A stretch of 64,000 nt of DNA from assembly GCA_023376005.1 (NCBI GenBank), contig CM042147.1, positions 121,475,421 to 121,539,420 of the forward strand, in the 5' to 3' direction. A program made the translations under genes and the position numbers. The DNA comes from Doryteuthis pealeii (taxonomy: Eukaryota > Mollusca > Cephalopoda > Myopsida > Loliginidae). Shown here one piece after another: positions 37,601 to 52,000 of the stretch (the stretch's first letter is position 1; each line of letters starts with the position of its first letter). The notes below the pieces were generated by a model. It ran no database searches, had not been told where the DNA came from, and saw nothing but the letters and a program-made list of their open reading frames with translations.

Positions 37601-39026
37601 CTTTGTTGGGGTGTCATCTCCCTGCTCTTCTAACCAATCCGATGCCGCTAAACATTTTTTGCTGATAGCTTCTCTTTGTTCTTCAGTTGAACATTTTATG
37701 AAATCAGCCTGTGTCAGTTTATCTTGAGTGTCAAAGATAAATGCCTCCAGCTCATTCTTGGATCGTTCCAAAGCTCTCTTTTCATCATCTTGCTTTTTTA
37801 ATAAGGCCAAACTATAAAGAGAGAAATGTAGAAAAAAAAAAAAAAAAAAAAAAAGAAAGTTATTAAAAGTTTGGCATCTGTTGGCACCTTTGTAAACTAA
37901 ACTAAACTAACCCTCATTGAAACAGTTTGAAGAAAATTGTATGCACACATGTAAAAATGAAAGGATTTCAAATTGACGTACACACATATATTTGTTCTGT
38001 TCGTAACTCAATTTTCACACATATCAAATCAACTGGAGTTAAAATAAACTGAAATGCCATTAATCAGTTCCAGCCTGCTAACACCTTAATTTTTTTTTTT
38101 TACGTATTTTTAAATGAGAAAAATAGCATTGTATTATATAAAAACATAATAACATAGAATGTAATGAATTAGGGGCTGTAATAGGTTTTAAATGATTTTT
38201 GTTTTTTTTATATAAATAATATTTTTCTTTGGTGTAATAAATTTGGAAATTTAAATGATTTTAGTGAACTTGTTAACATAAACATATCTGAAGCTCACTT
38301 GTACTTTAAACTTTAGCTCTCAACATAAAGCAAAAAAGATCAACTGAGTGATAGTTCATAAGTTGGGGCTACTTGTAAGCCCTGAAGAAGCTTAATACTT
38401 CATTGCCTCTATTTAGCTATTAAAAGCTCTTAGCATTAATATAGATTTCTTAAAGACAAAAAGTGAAAAAGTCTAATAAATTAAAAAAAAAAAAACTCTT
38501 ATAGAATTTCAACAGAATAATCTAATAATGATCTTATGGTCATATAATAGTTTTCTTTAAGTTGAGTAAAATTGGAACAGAATAAAATTCCAGCTACCTT
38601 AACAGGTAACTAAGTTAACAAAAATGTTTCTCAAATGAGTAACAGAGGAATGAAAGTACTGATAAAAGAAGGAAACAGTTTTAATTTTTTTTTTAAATCA
38701 ATTATTAAATTAAAAGCCAAATAAAATTGTAATAAACTAAAAACATTATTTACCGTTCTTGAGCTGCTTTTACTGATTTTTCAGGCATTGGCACCAAATC
38801 CATAAGGGCAATGTCAATCTTCAAGGTTTCCTTTAAAATGGTCGGTTTCTTAGCTTTTGCAGCCTCAGCCTTAAAGGAAAAAAATTAAAACATAAGTATT
38901 CAAAACAGAAAGATTTTAAACTATTAAATAAGTAGATGCTTTCTCTATAACGAGTGAGAGAGAGAACCACACATATAAAGGAAGCAATGGATTTTATTAA
39001 AAAGAATCTTTTTTTTTCACATTTAT

Positions 39027-39077
<51 letters not shown>

Positions 39078-42000
39078 GTTTTTGAAGAGAGGATGACTTA
39101 ACAGAGATGACAAAAAAAAAAAAAAAGTCACAATTTTGACAGTAGGATGTAAACAAAAAACATTACAGAAGGAATGCAGCATGTATTTTGATTTTTAACT
39201 GTTGAGACACAATTTTCATTTATGTCTAAACCTGTTCAAAATTTTGGATCTTTGATTTAATAATTCTTTGGAATTAGTATAAGATGTAATGTGTGTGCAT
39301 ATGTGTCAAATATACATATTGATGTATCATGTCAAAGGCAGAGATCATTCTGTTAGTACGTTTAACACAAGAACAGAAACTATAGGAATTTTTTTTTTTT
39401 ACATGGTAATTAGACAGATTTTTTTTTCTCTAATAAGAAAAATCTTAGTAATTTTTGGAATTGATCATTTTAAAAATCGTAAAAAGGTTGGAAAATGTCT
39501 CAAATTGAACTATATCAAACTGATAGAAATTTTTATCCGTTTTATCTAATAAAATTTGATAATAGAAAGCAAGTCATTTGAAGAGTTTTCCATTACCTTT
39601 TTTTTACATTCTATAATTTAAATTCTTAATCTAAGGTTTGATGAATTCATTTCCATATGGAGGAAAGAAGATTCCGGATCTATTTATTGGGAAATAAATG
39701 ATTGATCTGAACATCATGTCAAAGCTGTCTCAGGTTATTCTACTTATGCTTAGAAGTTAAAGAATTACATATACTAGTACAAAATAAAAAACACCCTCCG
39801 GGCGATGTAAAAATAAATTTTTGAAACATATTGCCTGAGGGGTGGGAGTAAAAAAATTCAATGTCAGAGAGTTTGTACCCTAAGTAAGTAAAATCATCAA
39901 ATTCATTAAAGGATTAAAAAATAAAACAACTTGAAATGTAAACTTTAAATATGTATTAAAATAAAACAAACTATATATAGATATATAATACCAGTCATGT
40001 ATTTATTAAAACTGGTTTTAAAAAACAATGAGGACTGTCTAATGTTTCATGTTCAAATTTTCAGTTTATTTATTCTATGCTATGATGATTTTGGGTAATG
40101 TGATGTAAGCAGTGACATAATTTTTGTTACAGACAAAAACTGGAAGCAAATCTCCATTATTAATAGATTATATTTTTACATTTTTTATATTTATTAAGAA
40201 TTTTTGCACAAATTATGATATCAAGTATTCCTATCTAATACAAATGATTTTGAAACAAATCTATTTGACCATAGATGGGACCCTAAAAGGTACTACCACT
40301 CCAGGTCAGAGTGGGCCTGGGAATAATGGCAACAAAGAGGTGAATCCACACTCCCCAGAGCTCTAGAACTGGAGACAGATGCAGTTTAGTGCCATACACA
40401 GGACATCACTTTAGTAATCTGAACATTAGTGCCATAAATGAGGGTAACCTCCCCTTGTTTCTTTCACTTTGAGGAAGCTGTCTGTTTTGGTCGACCATTT
40501 TCATTTCACTGTAAATCAACATTGAAAATACAAATTCGTTCGAATCAATACAACTGAATGTTTTAACACGAAAATATCATAAAATCTGTTCTTAATTGTG
40601 CTTGTGCATTATTTGAAATGAACTTAATTGTTATTAAGAACACATTTTATGATATTTTCATGTTAAAACATGCAGTTATATTGATTACGGTGAAATTAAA
40701 ATGGCCGACCAAAACAGACAGCTTCCTCAAAGTAAAAGAAACAAAGGGAGGTTACTCTCATTTATGTAGCTAATGTTCAGATTACCATCACTTTTTGGTA
40801 GGGTGTTATTCCTCTGCAGGGGATACAATTAATGAATTCAAAGAACTGAAACAAATGACAAATTATATTAATATCCTTCTTACCTGGGTGGTATTAGTTT
40901 GGTTTGTAGCATCAGGTTTGGCCGGTTCATCAACTTTTTTTTCTTTATCACCTTCTTCCTTCTTTTTCTCCTCCTCTTTCTCTTTCTCAGGGGGCTTTTC
41001 ACTTTTCTCTTCTGCCTTCTTCTCTGCAGGTTTTTCAGGCTTAAAAGATTAAAATACTCAGATAAAGACTACAGAAGCAAATTAATGTACCAGACATATC
41101 AAGGGAAAGTAAAAGATTTTAACTAAAGTAAAATAAATAAATAAAGATGTAATTAAAGAAAAAGCTTTGATACTAATTTGATTAAGTGTTAAAGACTTGG
41201 TCAATACTTATGTTACACCACATTGTAAAATGCTCTCGGTGAGTAGAACGTTCGACTAGGAACCATGAGGTTTCGGGTTCGATACCGGCCCTTTTTATTC
41301 TATGGAATATATTTTTTATCTATTTACTTTCCATAATCTTGTGATCTTATTAGATGTAATTATTTTGCAATATCAACAGCTAAAATTTAGAACTATTAAT
41401 TTTGTATTAACTCGTGAGTTTCTTACATATTTGAAATGCATCCAAACATTAAAAATCAACTCTTGGTTTAATTCAGTTGGTAGAAAGTCCGACTAGGAAC
41501 CACAAGGTTCCGTGTTCGATACCGGCCTTCACCAACTCAGCATATGAGTAGCACAGGGATTTGTGCGGTATAGAGAGGCACCAAAACAATCTCCTTGGTC
41601 TAGCAGTAGTGGGATAGACTCCCTCACTGTCTGGCCGATACCGTTTAACAAAATTTTTTTACTTAGTATGATAGAAAACAAAGTCAAAAGTAAATTAAAG
41701 GATTATTATAAAAACTTTATGGTTTATTTGTTTATGATTGTCCTGAATAATTTAGTTGTTTATATTACCAAATAAATATTTTTTTAAATTTTACGATATG
41801 GCCATTAAGGAGCAGTTAACTGTTACGGTTTTAGTGGCCATCCTTTAGGCTTCAAGCAAGAGCGCTTGTCCAGCAGAGATCCTTTTGTTAAGCAGAGCGT
41901 AGTTTTGATCTAGAGGTAAAGAATCCTTTGGTTGTTCCTTGGTGCTTACAAGTCCTTCGTCAATGATTGCAAATGGATGTCTATCAGTATCAGTGATTAA

Positions 42001-44107
42001 GTAGTCAACCAGCCACACATTCGGGCTGTTGATTGGCTGAGGTTTAAACCACGTGACCTCGCTTAGTCTATAAATTTAACACCTTATATCCAAAAATAAT
42101 CAAAGATTAATTAATGTCAACATTTCCATGGGGTTTGCTTATACTGAAACCAACATTGACTGTTCTATCGGATATAATATATGCATTTACCCAACTCCTG
42201 TCACAAGCAGGATGTGGCACAAGATCAATTTTTAAGCTGATTACAGCTGGTTTGAATTCAGTTTCCTTCTCCTAGATGGGTGGCCTTACCAAAGCAAAAG
42301 AACCCATTCTGCTCTATTTACCCATAGCTGAGGAGAGAACAGATGGATTGATGTCTTTCCCAAGAGCATTAGTGTGAAGTGCCTTTTTTACATACAGTCC
42401 AACTGAATAAACATTTTTTAAACAGATTTATTTGACCCCTAGATGGGACATTAACAGGTACTACCACTCAGGGTGACAGAGGACTTGGGAATAATATCCA
42501 GGAGTACTCCACACTTCCCAGAGTTACGGAACAGGAGCCTCACCACTTACCTCTCTGCAGGGGATTCTAAAGGAGTCAATGTATTCTAAGCCCTGCCAAC
42601 AGGGCAGTTCAAGATTTAGAGGCATTTATATTAATTTTTGAATTAAACCTCCTGAACTGGAGCCTCACCAGGAAAAAATAAAATATAACACAAATTTTGA
42701 TTTATCACCTAGCATATAGGTCTATTATTAATATTTATGACTGCTTAGCTCAGTTGGTAGAACATCTGCCTAGGAACTACAACGTTCAGGGTTCAATACT
42801 GGTCCTTGTCAACTCAGTGCATGAGTAGGACAGCTTGGATCTGGGTGGTAAAGTGGAGAGCTGATGGTAGGTGTGCTACTCCACCTCAGATGCAAAAACA
42901 ATCTCCCCTGTCTAGTGAAAAGAGGATAGACTCCCCCACTGTCTGGCTGCTATCAACAACTGGCCACACTGCTGACTTTACTTTTTATACATTTATAATA
43001 TCAACAAGTTGACAGACTTTTCAAAAAGATTTCACAAACAAGTTGCTAACATCTGAAAACTAATGTCTCAATCTTTTATCACTTAAAGAAAATAAAAAAT
43101 GGAGACAACGCCTATACCCCTCCCCCTCCCCCACATATTTGATACCACAGAAATATCAAATACCCAACATTATGGTCATGCAAAACACAGTAAAGTGAAA
43201 AAGAAAATAGACAAAAGAAAAAAAAAAAAAAGACAAAAGAAGAAAAGAAAAGAAAAAAGAGAAAAAGAAAAAAAGAGAAAAAGAAAAGAGAAAAGAAAAG
43301 AAAAAAAAGAGAAAAAAAGAAAAAAAAGAAAAAAAGAAAAAAAAGAGAAAAAAGAAAAGAGAAAGAAAGAAAAAAAAAAAGAGAAAAGAAAGAAAAAAAA
43401 AGAGAAAAGAAAAAAAAAAAAGAAAAGAAAGAAAAAAAGAGAAAAGAAAGAAAAAAAGAAAAAAGAAAAAAGAGAAAGAAAAAAAAGAAAAGAAAAAAGA
43501 AAAGAAAAAAAGAAAAAAGAAAAAGAAAAGAAAAAGAAAAAGAAAAAAAAAAAAAGAAAGACAAAAGAAAAGAAAAGAAAAAGAAAAGACAAAGAAGAAA
43601 AGAAAGAAAAAAGAAAGAAAGAGAAAGAAAAGAAGAAGAAAAGAAAAAGAGAAAAGAAAAAAGAGAAAGAAAAAGAGAAAAGAAAAAAAAAAAGAAAAAA
43701 GAAAAGAAAAAGAAGAGTGACACTACCTTTTCTTCCTTGGGTGGAGTCTTATCCGTTTGTTCTTTTTTGCCTGAAGCATCTCCTGCAGTCGATGAGGCAT
43801 CAGCCTCTGCAGTTGGGGGTTTGCTGTTAGTTTCCTAGAGGCAATTCAAACAAAAGTCAAAATACTGCTTTACCCATTACCGTGCAACCACTACCAAATA
43901 TGAATATTAAACATATTCTGAGCATTTCAACCATTTTCCATAATAACTATAGCTTACCAATTAAAAGCGGTGTCGTCTTTGTTATATTCTTTTGACAGAA
44001 CTGCATGAGTGAACTTGGTAAATAAAAGCCTTTATGTTTTTATAAATTCAACACCAAAACTACTACTAATGTTGATGAAAAAAAAAAAAAAAGTTAAAAC
44101 CCTAAAG

Positions 44108-44153
<46 letters not shown>

Positions 44154-45995
44154 CATCCAAATGTTGCAAAATTTGTAGAGAGAGCTATCTTAGCAAAAGC
44201 AAAGCTCTATGTGAATGGTAGAAACTGAAAAAAGAGACGTGGGAAAATGAAGAGAAGTCAATATAATTTCTATCCATTTACCAAACTAATCTGCCACAGG
44301 CAGAATGTGACAATCTTTTTAAGCTGAGTAAAGTTAGTTTGAATTCAGAGTTTTCCTTCTCTTAGACTGGTTGCCTAACTAAGGCTAAAGAACCCAGTTT
44401 GCCATACTATTTACACAAAGCTGCAGGGGATGGATTCATGCCTTTCCAGAGGGTATTAGCATGAAGTAAAATGCAAGAAGGTTATATCCCAGTCTGCTGT
44501 ACTATTTACCTATAATTGGGGAGGTAGAAAAAATGGATTAATACCTTTCCTTAAGGAAATCAAATGTAAATAACCTCTGTTGAAATTTGAACTCTACTCA
44601 AAGATTCTATTTTCCTTAATTATAACCAAGACTCTACCTGTGCCTCCATTAAGATACAGCACATAAACAAAGCGAAAAAAATTAACCAATTACTGAATGG
44701 GTGTCTGTTACGGAAACAATCAAGTGAAATTGATAATCTAATAAAATTTTTAAAATAAATAAAAATAAAATTTTATAAAATCCCAAATAATAAGGCTATA
44801 AAAAATAATACACTTAAGGTCTATGTTCTTGTTAAATTCATACTAGAAAAAGAGAATTTTTAACAGTAAACCAGTTTTAATCATCATGTTAGGAAAAAGT
44901 AATTAAACCACAAATTCCAGATTAAAAAATACTTAAAAATCACATCTAGATCAAAACAGCAATTAGATTTGTGTTTTAATTAATTTTCCCTTTAACCCTT
45001 TCCAGAAATCCATATTCCACAGAAGCCAATTTCATACCAATCAGAACATTGATGCTCTCAAAGTCTATGCTCTTCCCTTACAAAAAATTATCTCATGATT
45101 TTATATTAAATTAGATTGCAAAGTTTAATATGGTCTATGTGATACCTTAGTGCATTTTGAGCAACTTAATAAAACACACTTACCGAAGGGTTAAAACCAG
45201 AACTAGCATTCAAGAGAGCACGTAATAGTGGACTTTTTGTGTAATTTGGGGAGTCAACCTTAGATTAAATTCAAATAAAGAAATGAACAAAATCCAATAC
45301 TTTGTAAGTCACAATATATAAATACTTACAAAAAAAATACAAGGATTTCATATTTGTTTAAATAAGTAAACCATTCGACACCTGTGTTTTTATATCTGTT
45401 AAAAAAGAATTAGCTCAATTTGAATATATGAAGAGCCTAAAACTATAGCTCTTTTTCCTGAATAAAATTTTCCATATTTAAAAGATGATTACAAAAGTTT
45501 TGTAATTGAAAATGATTGGGGGAACGAATTGAGAATATTGTTTTGAGTAAACAATAAATACAAGAATATTAGTGATATTTTTATCTTTTGAAAAAGGGTC
45601 ACATACACATCAGTACAAAAAGTTGAAAATATGATAATACAAAAAGTTTGACCCCCCCCCCCAAAAAAAAACATATACAAAAAACAGTGGGTAAAGGAGT
45701 GATCAACTTACTTCTTCAGGTGTAATGGCTCCTTCACCATTTTCATCTGGTTTGCCACGGAAAAATCCACTCAGAGTATTGCCAAGTTCTAGGATATTAA
45801 AAGCAGAAAATATTAGCTGATCATATGTATGTAAGTGAGAAAATTGGAAATGAATCGGACAGATATATTGAAAACATAATTGGAAGAAAAATATATATAT
45901 ACTTCGGTATGGATGAAATTTATTATTTATTTGTCAACATGTGTTTCGACCAAAATTTGCTTACACACACAGTATTCTGTTTAAAATTATTTTAA

Positions 45996-46034
<39 letters not shown>

Positions 46035-46258
46035 CCAAAAGTTCAGACAAAAAAAAATCTTCCTTGCGACACAAGAGTTTTATTTTAAAAAAACAAGTCG
46101 CAGTTTGAGAGCTCAATGTGTGCTCTTAATGTTAGAGTCACAGAGCAAATATATAAGTAAAGAAATAACAAAAGACTCAGAGATTTAGCATTATAGTCTA
46201 AGCTCCCTGAAATAGACTATAATGCTAAATCTCTAAGTCTTTTGTTATTTCTTTACTT

Positions 46259-46300
<42 letters not shown>

Positions 46301-48996
46301 TAGTATGTAAGTGAGAAAAATGGAAATGAATCCAACCAACAGAGATGTTGAAAAGATAATTGGAAGAAAAATATATATACTTTTGTACGGATGAAATGTA
46401 TTATTATTTATTTGTCAACATGTGTTTCAATCAAAATCCATACCAAATACATATATTTTTCTTCCAATTATCTTTTCAACATTATATATATAAAATTATA
46501 ATTAAAATGTAATGCTAAAAGCATTTTTAATCAGTAAAATTTTTATAGTGCTCAATGCACAACTATAGCACAATATTTTCAACATAAAAATAAAATAGGA
46601 ATAAAAACTCATGACTCAGATTTTCATATTAGGTACTGGCTCACATGAGGATCAGTAATGTGAAACTCAGAGTTGTGAGTCTTTATTCTATTTCTATAGT
46701 TGAAAATATTGTGTGTATATTTAATCACACACACACTTAAAATACATTTTGGTATATGTATTCAGACATCATGAATTTATTAATGTCAGATCATATTTTT
46801 ATTTGATAAAATTAGTCACTGAAGAAGAAGTAAAACACTCACTTGACCAAGCAGATTCCTCCTGTTCATCACCCTCTTCTGGAGGTTTTTCAAAGACAGA
46901 TTCAGCCTACAATTAAAAACAAAACATATTCTTTGAGTATGGACCAATAAATAATAAATTGAACAGTTTTAACAAATAAAATATCTGAAAATGAAAGTTA
47001 CAAGCTTAAATCTTAATTTTCTGTATCAGTATTCAACAATTATAAATCTTATGTATAGCAACCCTGAAGATATTTGACATTGAGCATTATTTGAAATGAA
47101 CTTAATTGTTATTAAGAACACATTTTATATTTTCATATTAAAACATGCAGTTGTATTGATTCGAACAAATTCATATTTTCAGTGTCGATTTACGGTGAAA
47201 TGAAAATGGCCGAACAAAAGATAAGGCTTCCTCAAAGTGAAACAAACAAGGGGAGGTTACATTCATCTATGTAGCTAATATTTAGATTACCCACTTTTGT
47301 TATATCCTTACTCTTCATTTGTCATTTTGTAACCCTTTGCCTATAGTGACCAACTGGCTTTGTTTAGAGGTGATTCAAAATGAAAATATAAATTTTTAAG
47401 CAGCAATGTATTTTATGAGTGAAGAGATTTATCCACTCATCAGTTGTAAATTAGCTACCAAATGATGAATGCTGCTGCCAACAATCTTCCAAGAGAGGTT
47501 TATTCTAACAGAAATATATAACTTTTCTTTAAAAAAATATATAATTATAAAAAACATTGCTAACAGAAATGTTGAGTAAAATCAATTTTAATCCTGATTT
47601 AATAAATCAAAGTAAACCAAGAAGAATAAAATAATAATAGACTCACCCCATCCAAGTGCAACAATCCACTTTCATCCATACGGAAATGTGCACGAACACC
47701 TTTGTATTCTGCCTTAGATGCATATTTAGAATGGGCATCTCCTACACCAGTCAAGCTAATATTCTGCAGAATCAATGAACTGAATGACCTGAAATAGATA
47801 AGCATTAAAAAATTTAAAAAATTAAACAATAATCCTACAGTCAGCACTAAATATATCAAATGATTTAATTTCTAATAATTAGATGGTAGATTCAAGAGTT
47901 CATTAAAGTGCTCTCTCCAGCGATCATGAATATCTTCTGGTTTGAAAAGCAACCTAGAGCCATCCTTTGAGCTAAGTGGGGTCATAGATTTCAGACAGAA
48001 GACTATAGAAGGTTTTGAGATCCCGAGAATCAGTAATATGCTGGATTTCAGCTGATTTGTCCTTCCACCATTGATCTTGCATTTCCCTCAAACGTCTCTG
48101 AACCTGGGATTTTACTGTTTTGAGCTTTAATTGAGCTGCAGATCGTTCAGCGATAGAGATGTTGTTCCGAATCGATCTGTTGACGAGAAGTTGTTTTTGC
48201 TCAAGTAACTTTTATATGCTGGTGTCATTGTCATCAAACAGCAATGGAAACATTCACTTATCGGTTTCCACAAACCAAATGAGAGAGAAAATAAACAAGT
48301 TTGGGATAATAGAAAGACAGAATTATCTAAATGATAAGCCCAAACAAAAAAGTTCCTCCAAAACTGTTCTTATATCTGTAAGTATTATGTGGCTGGTTTA
48401 GTTCAGTTGATAGAGAGTCCGCCTAGGAACCACAAGGTTCCTGGTTTGATACCGGCCATTGTGAACTCAGCGTATGAGTAGCACAGGGATCTGTACAGTA
48501 AAGTAAGGAGCTGGTGATCGGTGTGGCACTCCACCTCAGACACAAAAACAATCTTCTTGGTCTAGCACTAGTAAGAAGGGGATAGACTCCCTCGCTGTCT
48601 GTCCAATGAATATAAGGGTTGAGTGGATATTGTTCAAAGTGACAATCAGGAGGTTGCAGGTTCAATCCGGACTACAGGCAAAAATAACATAGAATACTTT
48701 TTCAACAGTTGTACTTAGTCATGGTTAACAGAACGAGAATAATCTGTCCAAATGGATTAAATAAAGGGTTTAGTTTGAAGATCCGTGAAAGCTCCTGATT
48801 ATGACAAGAAGGTTCCTGAGTTCAATAAGAAAACTCCTGAAGAAGGCCGGACGGAGGGCACATTGGTGAAAACATTGTGTATACAAAATAAAGATGAGGA
48901 CAATAGTCTGAAAAATCTAAATAATACAAATTATCAAGCCTCATCTAAAAATTTCAGAAAAAAAAAAAAAAAAAAAGAAAAGAAAAAGAAAAAGAA

Positions 48997-49033
<37 letters not shown>

Positions 49034-52000
49034 AGGTGTGCACAAAGTAACTTACTTCCTATGTTCTGGATCAAGAAAATCAAGATCTCCATAACTAACT
49101 CCAAAGTTGAAATCATTGTTATGTTTATTAAATGTCATCACTTTTTTGATCGGGTAAGCATTATTTCTGCCAAACAATGTTCTCTTTACATTCTTTGATG
49201 TACTTGTGCCATCTTCATTGGATTTTTGGCGTTGAAACTCCACCTAAAAGAAGGGAAAATTTCAGTAAAACAGAAAACCCTATCAATTTTCTATCAACAA
49301 TGTAAATAGAATTCATGTTGATATACAAGCTTTAACAATCAAAATCCATTAAAACTATTTTTTAGACTATATTTATTGTGTTTGGGGAATTTAAACATTT
49401 TTGAGTGATAAAAAAAATATAATTGTTAAATACAAAGCAAAAAGCATATGGGGGAGTGTTCAGAAAGTATTGACACTATAGCTCTATTTATCAAGACAGA
49501 AATGAACAATGAATGAAATGTTAATTTTCTTCAAAACAGTTTTCTTGGTAATGAACGTAGTCTACAATTCAATTATTTTTCATTGTAACAATTGTATATT
49601 TTAGTGTTTCAGATTCAGAGTATTACATTGCTCATTTCAACATTAAGACAATAACAAATTAAAAAAATTGATTAAATCAATTTGATTGAAACAAAGGAAT
49701 TCACTTACAATGATGGGGTAAACAGTTGCCTCCTTGACCAAAAACTTCTTTACTCTAAATCCTTGGCTAAGATGGGCAGCCTGATACACAGCTCCCATAG
49801 CTGCTGCCTCATCAGTATTAATGCTCTTTCCAAGTTCCTTACTGACAAATAAACAAAGAAATACAATTTTTATAGATTTAAAAAAAAAAAGAGGAGGCAA
49901 AAAAAAACAAAACAAATAATAATGTGCATGTAACACACCTCATATTTTCAATATACATTTCAGATAATCTTTTTAGAATCATTTTTCAGTGTTGTTATAG
50001 TATGTGGCCTACCTTTTGATTCTGTTATAGAATGTGGCCTAGCTCAGTAAGAGTATATTTAAAGATATAAGTAGTAGGAATTTATTGAAACTATTTTTCA
50101 CATATATTCAATTTCAAGAAATACAATTCAGTCATTAGCTATATATAGTAATTAAGAATAATTAAAAAAGAATTTATCTATAATTTACATGAATCAGAGA
50201 TCTATTTAATTCTGAAATATAAAATTCTGAAATAGGGTTAGGGTTAGCAGTTATAATTATAACCTTATAATATGCTTTTTATGGTGTAGGCCACATACTA
50301 TAAGAGAGACATGATTTCGTAGGCCACATACTATAAGAGAGACATGATTTCGTAGGCCACATACTATAAGAGAGACATGATTTCGTAGGCCACATACTAT
50401 AAGAGAGACATGATTTCGTAGGCCACATACTATAAGAGAGACATGATTTCATAGGCCACATACTATAATGGTACCCATTTTTCTTTCACTTCCCTATCAT
50501 CTTTTACTTTTCATTTTATGGCCACACCCTTTTAAACAACTTATACTTGGAGCATAATATCTGATTGTCTAAATGAGAGTGCACACAAGTCATAATATTG
50601 ATATGAATGATATCATTAAAGTAAACTGGAAGATAGCATTTCCATTCATATCTGCAACAATAGACATCAAAATTAGCATTTATCATAGAGATAAAAAGCC
50701 CCAAAAAGTCTAAATCTGAATCTTTTATATTCCATCATAAACTGAAGGATAAAAAATTATTTATCTAGCAAAAACACTAATCCTAAAGACATGTTACTGG
50801 TTTAAATATATACTAAAGTAGATTCTGTATCTTTCTACGGTAGCTGAACCATTCTCATGCAAACAATATATTATTTATGGCTTAAATTCCTTGAAAAATG
50901 AGAAGTTGCAGAAAAACTGAATAATAAAAAAAATTCTTTGAATGTACAAATTCTGAATGAAATAAGTTCTAAACAGCAGTTTAAATGTGAGTAAGAGAGA
51001 GAAATTAATCTCATCACTTTGTAATGGTTGATACAATGGCGTTTGGCTAGTGTTCTAAAAATAGAAAAATGTAGACACACTGGCACCAAGAATTCAAATT
51101 TGGGCGGTAAAATAAGGGACCGTTTCTTTTAAATGGGAATATGAGAGGTAGCAGTAGGAGGTAGATAGTAATAGGAGTAGGAGGTAGAGATAGTAGTAAT
51201 TGTAAGGAGTCACTGAAAGGGACACGTGGAGAAGTCAGTTGACGACTAGAGGCCAGAGGCTACAGACCAGCTTCCACGAGAGTCACCGGTGAACCTACTC
51301 AGCCTTCAACTCCTGGATCCATACAAAAGTTTAAGAGGTTACAACCAAGCTTAGTACAACTTGATGTAAAAGACTAATTTTCTCAAACCAAAAATAAAAC
51401 CTCATTAATTCAACATTTTGTATTTTCTGTTAATAATTCCACAAAGAAGAAATACAACAACTTCATACCAGAACTCATAAACACACATGCATATAAATTC
51501 ATTAAAAAAATTAAATAAACTAAATAAATGAATTAAAAAAAAAAAAAAAATTGAAGTTGGACGACTTACCGTTTCAAAAATTTCATAAGAACCTCCTGCA
51601 CTTTAGGTGTACGTGTACATCCACCCATCAATATGACATCATCAATTTCACTCTGATATTAAAAAATAATAAAGCGAACATACAATTACACTGGTCAACA
51701 AAGTTTTTGTATTCGAGATATAAAAACGGGTGTTTTTAGACTAAATCAAATGAGCTAGCATGTCAGGATTTTGTAAAATGTATATCATATACCACTGGAA
51801 GACCCGTAAACAGTCCTCTTTCAACCCTTTAAATTGAACTTGGCATTATTAAAAAATTTGTAAAAGCAATAATATACAATTACTGTAGATTCAAAAAATA
51901 AAAATCTGGCAAATAGAAAAGTGATATAACACTTGGAGAGATCAGAGAATTGATATCTGATAGCATTTCATTGGAGCCAAGATCAGAATTGATATCTGAT

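Noticed and set aside
43099..43830. Open frames of 203-243 codons rich in Lys/Arg or Phe/Leu/Ser
   Set aside because: They are the translation of a pure purine tract; only the last 108 nt, on the minus strand, is a real exon.
50286..50468. Possible CRISPR array
   Set aside because: The repeats are directly abutting without spacers and the genome is animal. It is a minisatellite.
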